Positions 62,311-64,000 of a stretch of 64,000 bases of DNA are shown piece by piece. Source of the stretch: DASUXA01 sp036378155 (GTDB lineage: Bacteria; Actinomycetota; Actinomycetes; Mycobacteriales; Micromonosporaceae); the NCBI GenBank assembly GCA_036378155.1, contig DASUXA010000104.1:9785-73784 (forward strand), written 5' to 3'. The notes below the pieces were generated by a model that saw only the letters and a list, made by a program, of their open reading frames with translations, searched no databases and had not been told where the DNA came from. How positions within the stretch are numbered: position 1 is the first letter of the stretch; every line of letters begins with the position of its first letter. The position numbers and the translations under genes were made by a program.

Positions 62311-62886
62311 GTGAGCGACTGGGTGCCGCGTCCGCCGGGGCCGATCGTCCCGGTCCCCGCCGCAGCCGAGGCGGATCTGCGGGGACGCAGGGTGCTCGTC
62401 GGTCTGCCCGGTCTCGGGTGGCGCGCCGATCTGCGTGCCGATTCGGCGCTGGTACAGGGCAGCCGAACGTTCGTGCCGGTGCTGACCGAGCAGGAGTGGT
62501 ACCGCGCCGAAGCGGAACAGACGGAGGTGTTCGCGCCGCTGGTGCCCATCGAGCGGGTGTGGGTGGAGACGGTCGGACCGGTGCCGCGCGGCGAGGCGAC
62601 ACCCGTCGGTCGCGACGTGTTCTCCCGCCTGGTGTCGCTGGACGCGCCTCCGCGTCGGGAGCCGGTACCTGCCCGCGACGTGGTCGGCATCACCGGTCGT
62701 CGCGTGGTGCGCGTCGGACCGGACGGCACGCAACGTGATCTTCGCGCGGTCACCGAGGTGTACGAGAACGCCGAGGGTGACGTGTGTGTGCGGGTGTGCG
62801 CGGAGGTCGACTGGTACCGCTGGGGCTGGCGCGGCCAGTTGCCGCGCACCCTCGAGGTGCCGATGTACCAGCTGTGGGCGGAATAA
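62311..62886 (+). CDS. Hypothetical protein, last gene of the type IV-like operon
   Basis: A 191-residue protein that I do not recognise. It has an extended Pro-rich start, then strand-rich sequence (RVLVGLPGLGWRADLRADSA, SRTFVPVLTEQEWYRAEAEQ, DVCVRVCAEVDWYRWGWRGQ). No signal peptide or membrane segment. AGGAGG lies 9 bases before GTG 62311. Its place at the end of the operon suggests a cytoplasmic accessory to the secretion machine, but this is inference. Confidence 0.72.
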   Translation: MSDWVPRPPGPIVPVPAAAEADLRGRRVLVGLPGLGWRADLRADSALVQGSRTFVPVLTEQEWYRAEAEQTEVFAPLVPIERVWVETVGPVPRGEATPVGRDVFSRLVSLDAPPRREPVPARDVVGITGRRVVRVGPDGTQRDLRAVTEVYENAEGDVCVRVCAEVDWYRWGWRGQLPRTLEVPMYQLWAE

Positions 62887-62988
62887 CGCCGGCTGCCGCG
62901 GCTCGCCTTGCGGGCTCGACGCCTCGCGCGTGGTTGACGTCTTGCGCCGGTTTTGTCCGTTCGTCGGATCGTCTCGTGCCGCCTCGCG

Positions 62989-63588
62989 TCAGCTTCTGCG
63001 GCTGGCGTCGCACACTTGCCAGCCGGATCGATGCTGCACCTCGAACTCCCAGCTCTGCATCTGCTGCTGGTACCCGCCGTCGACTGACGCGCTGATGCGC
63101 AGGTCGACAGCGACGTGGGCGGCGTTGTCGCCGGTTTTGCTTACCGTCAACTTTCCCCACGAGACGTTGATCGGGGTACCGAAACGCTTCTCCCGGGCGA
63201 TCAGGTCGTCGCGTAACTGTTCAATCTGCGCTAGGTGGCGGTGACCGCAGGTGTACTGGGCGGCGCGGACGTCGTTGCGGTTGACCAGCGATTCGCGAAG
63301 GTAGTCGGAGACGGCGACGTCGGGGTGGCTGAGGTCGGGCCCGGTCGCTTTGTCGTAGGCGAGGTACCCGACGCCGAGCCCGCCCAGGCAGACGACTGCG
63401 ACGGCGACCGCGACCACGACGAGGACGGTGCGGAGCCGGCTGCGCCCGGGTACGGCGACGGGCGGCGGTGCCGCCGTGACAGGTGGAGTGTCAGCGCCGG
63501 TTGGCTCCGCTGCTTCACGCTGCCTCGGTGTCGCCGGACTGGCGGCGGTCCGCTCATCCTCCGGGCTCGGCAGCGGGGTGGGATCCAC
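62989..63588 (-). CDS. Membrane-anchored hypothetical protein
   Basis: A 199-residue protein. A Pro/Ala/Glu-rich cytoplasmic start is followed by one transmembrane helix (LRTVLVVVAVAVAVVCLGGL, about residues 52-75) and an outside domain of about 120 residues with VSDYLRESLVNRNDVRAAQY and a C-terminal WEFEVQHRSGWQVCDA. The pattern resembles DUF4878-like domains of secreted actinobacterial proteins. It lies 61 bases after the mycosin stop on the same strand. Function unknown. Confidence 0.72.
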   Translation of the reverse strand: MDPTPLPSPEDERTAASPATPRQREAAEPTGADTPPVTAAPPPVAVPGRSRLRTVLVVVAVAVAVVCLGGLGVGYLAYDKATGPDLSHPDVAVSDYLRESLVNRNDVRAAQYTCGHRHLAQIEQLRDDLIAREKRFGTPINVSWGKLTVSKTGDNAAHVAVDLRISASVDGGYQQQMQSWEFEVQHRSGWQVCDASRRS

Positions 63589-63649
63589 GCGACGAGCCTA
63601 GCGAAATCCAGGTACTCCAATCGCGCGGCGCGACCGCGCGACGGACATC

Positions 63650-64000
63650 TCAACCGGGCGCCTCGGCGTCGATGTCGCCCCGCGCCCGGTCCTGAATCAG
63701 TAGCCACGTCGCGACAGCCCCGATGAGCAGCAGTACGACGGCGGCGACGACCAGCCATGGGTTGACGCCGCGCCGCGCGGGTGGCAGCGCCTGAGACGAC
63801 GCGTCCACACCGGACGATGGCGAGGTCGGCGCGGCTGAAGGCGACAGTGGCGGAACATTCGCGGTCAACGCTGCCACCGGGTTGACGATGCCGTACCCGT
63901 ACTCGTCGTCCCGCCCCGGCGGCCCCTTGTCGATCGCCGTCGCCGTCATCCGGTGGATCACTTCGGTCGCCGACAGATGCGGGTACCTCGCCCTGACGAG
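63650..64000 (-). CDS. Type VII secretion-associated serine protease mycosin, C-terminal part
   Basis: Only the last 116 residues lie in the window; the gene continues past its right edge, so the catalytic Asp/His/Ser are not visible. The visible part has the family end of the subtilase domain (LVRARYPHLSATEVIHRM, DDEYGYGIVNPVAALTAN). A Pro/Ser linker and a C-terminal membrane helix (WLVVAAVVLLLIGAVATWLL) follow. That layout is typical of MycP, which sits in the membrane at the type VII (ESX) apparatus. A type VII locus probably continues to the right. Confidence 0.8.
   Translation of the reverse strand, partial: LVRARYPHLSATEVIHRMTATAIDKGPPGRDDEYGYGIVNPVAALTANVPPLSPSAAPTSPSSGVDASSQALPPARRGVNPWLVVAAVVLLLIGAVATWLLIQDRARGDIDAEAPG

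Overview
The window is high-GC, actinobacterial chromosome. Evidence: GTG starts are common, operons are joined by 4-base GTGA/ATGA overlaps, and several genes are actinobacterial (Lsr2, CarD, GvpO/Y/Z-type gas vesicle proteins, DUF3180, a type VII secretion mycosin). The gene order clpC-lsr2-lysS, coaX-nadC-nadB, panD-panC, midA-nuoD and folP-folB-folK resembles Streptomyces and Micromonosporaceae chromosomes. A Micromonosporales-like host is my best guess, but the species cannot be read from the sequence.

Layout. 0.1-5.2 kb: homogentisate catabolism (fah, hmgA, a conserved unknown), an F420-type oxidoreductase and a secreted ScyD/ScyE-like propeller. 5.3-13.4 kb: a gas vesicle locus of twelve genes on the minus strand, in two blocks (gvpO-J-L-S-K-A-F-Y-Z and gvpA-L-G). 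It sits in the usually contiguous carD-ispD-ispF region; ispF lies between the two blocks, and carD-ispD follow at 14.2-15.4 kb. 15.7-20.4 kb: a membrane-anchored protein with a CxC motif, then a small lipid/quinone cluster (type III polyketide synthase, acyl-CoA-dehydrogenase-fold flavoprotein, methyltransferase, and a divergent UbiA prenyltransferase). 20.5-27.7 kb: a lipoprotein, radA, disA, a peptide deformylase, an ACT protein, mutY and a polysaccharide deacetylase. 27.8-42.1 kb: clpC, lsr2, lysS and the CoA/NAD cofactor genes (coaX, nadC, nadB, panD, panC, DUF2520), with two paralogous septum-formation lipoproteins inside. 42.3-44.4 kb: midA translationally coupled to a stand-alone nuoD. 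44.5-49.8 kb: a repeat-rich membrane protein and an OpuC-type osmolyte ABC transporter whose binding protein looks circularly permuted. 50-54.5 kb: small membrane proteins and the folate genes. 54.8-62.9 kb: an operon encoding a type IV secretion-like membrane machine with no relaxase or coupling protein in the window. 63-64 kb: a membrane-anchored protein and the C-terminal end of a mycosin protease.

How the genes work together. The gas vesicle block has two GvpA-type shell proteins with long tails, GvpJ and GvpS minor shell proteins, three GvpF/L proteins, GvpG, GvpK, GvpO and two accessory proteins with Gln/Glu-rich tails. A SigB/SigF-like promoter lies in front of the second block. The cofactor genes form operons linked by start-stop overlap. 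Seven genes have a TANNNT element 6-8 bases upstream of the start codon, as expected for leaderless mRNAs. The palindrome GGTACC is strikingly over-represented.

The most interesting leads are the permuted osmolyte-binding protein, the GvpA protein with GvpC-like tail repeats, the MidA-NuoD pair in which NuoD has lost its quinone-site Tyr, the orphan type IV secretion-like operon, and the type III PKS cluster.
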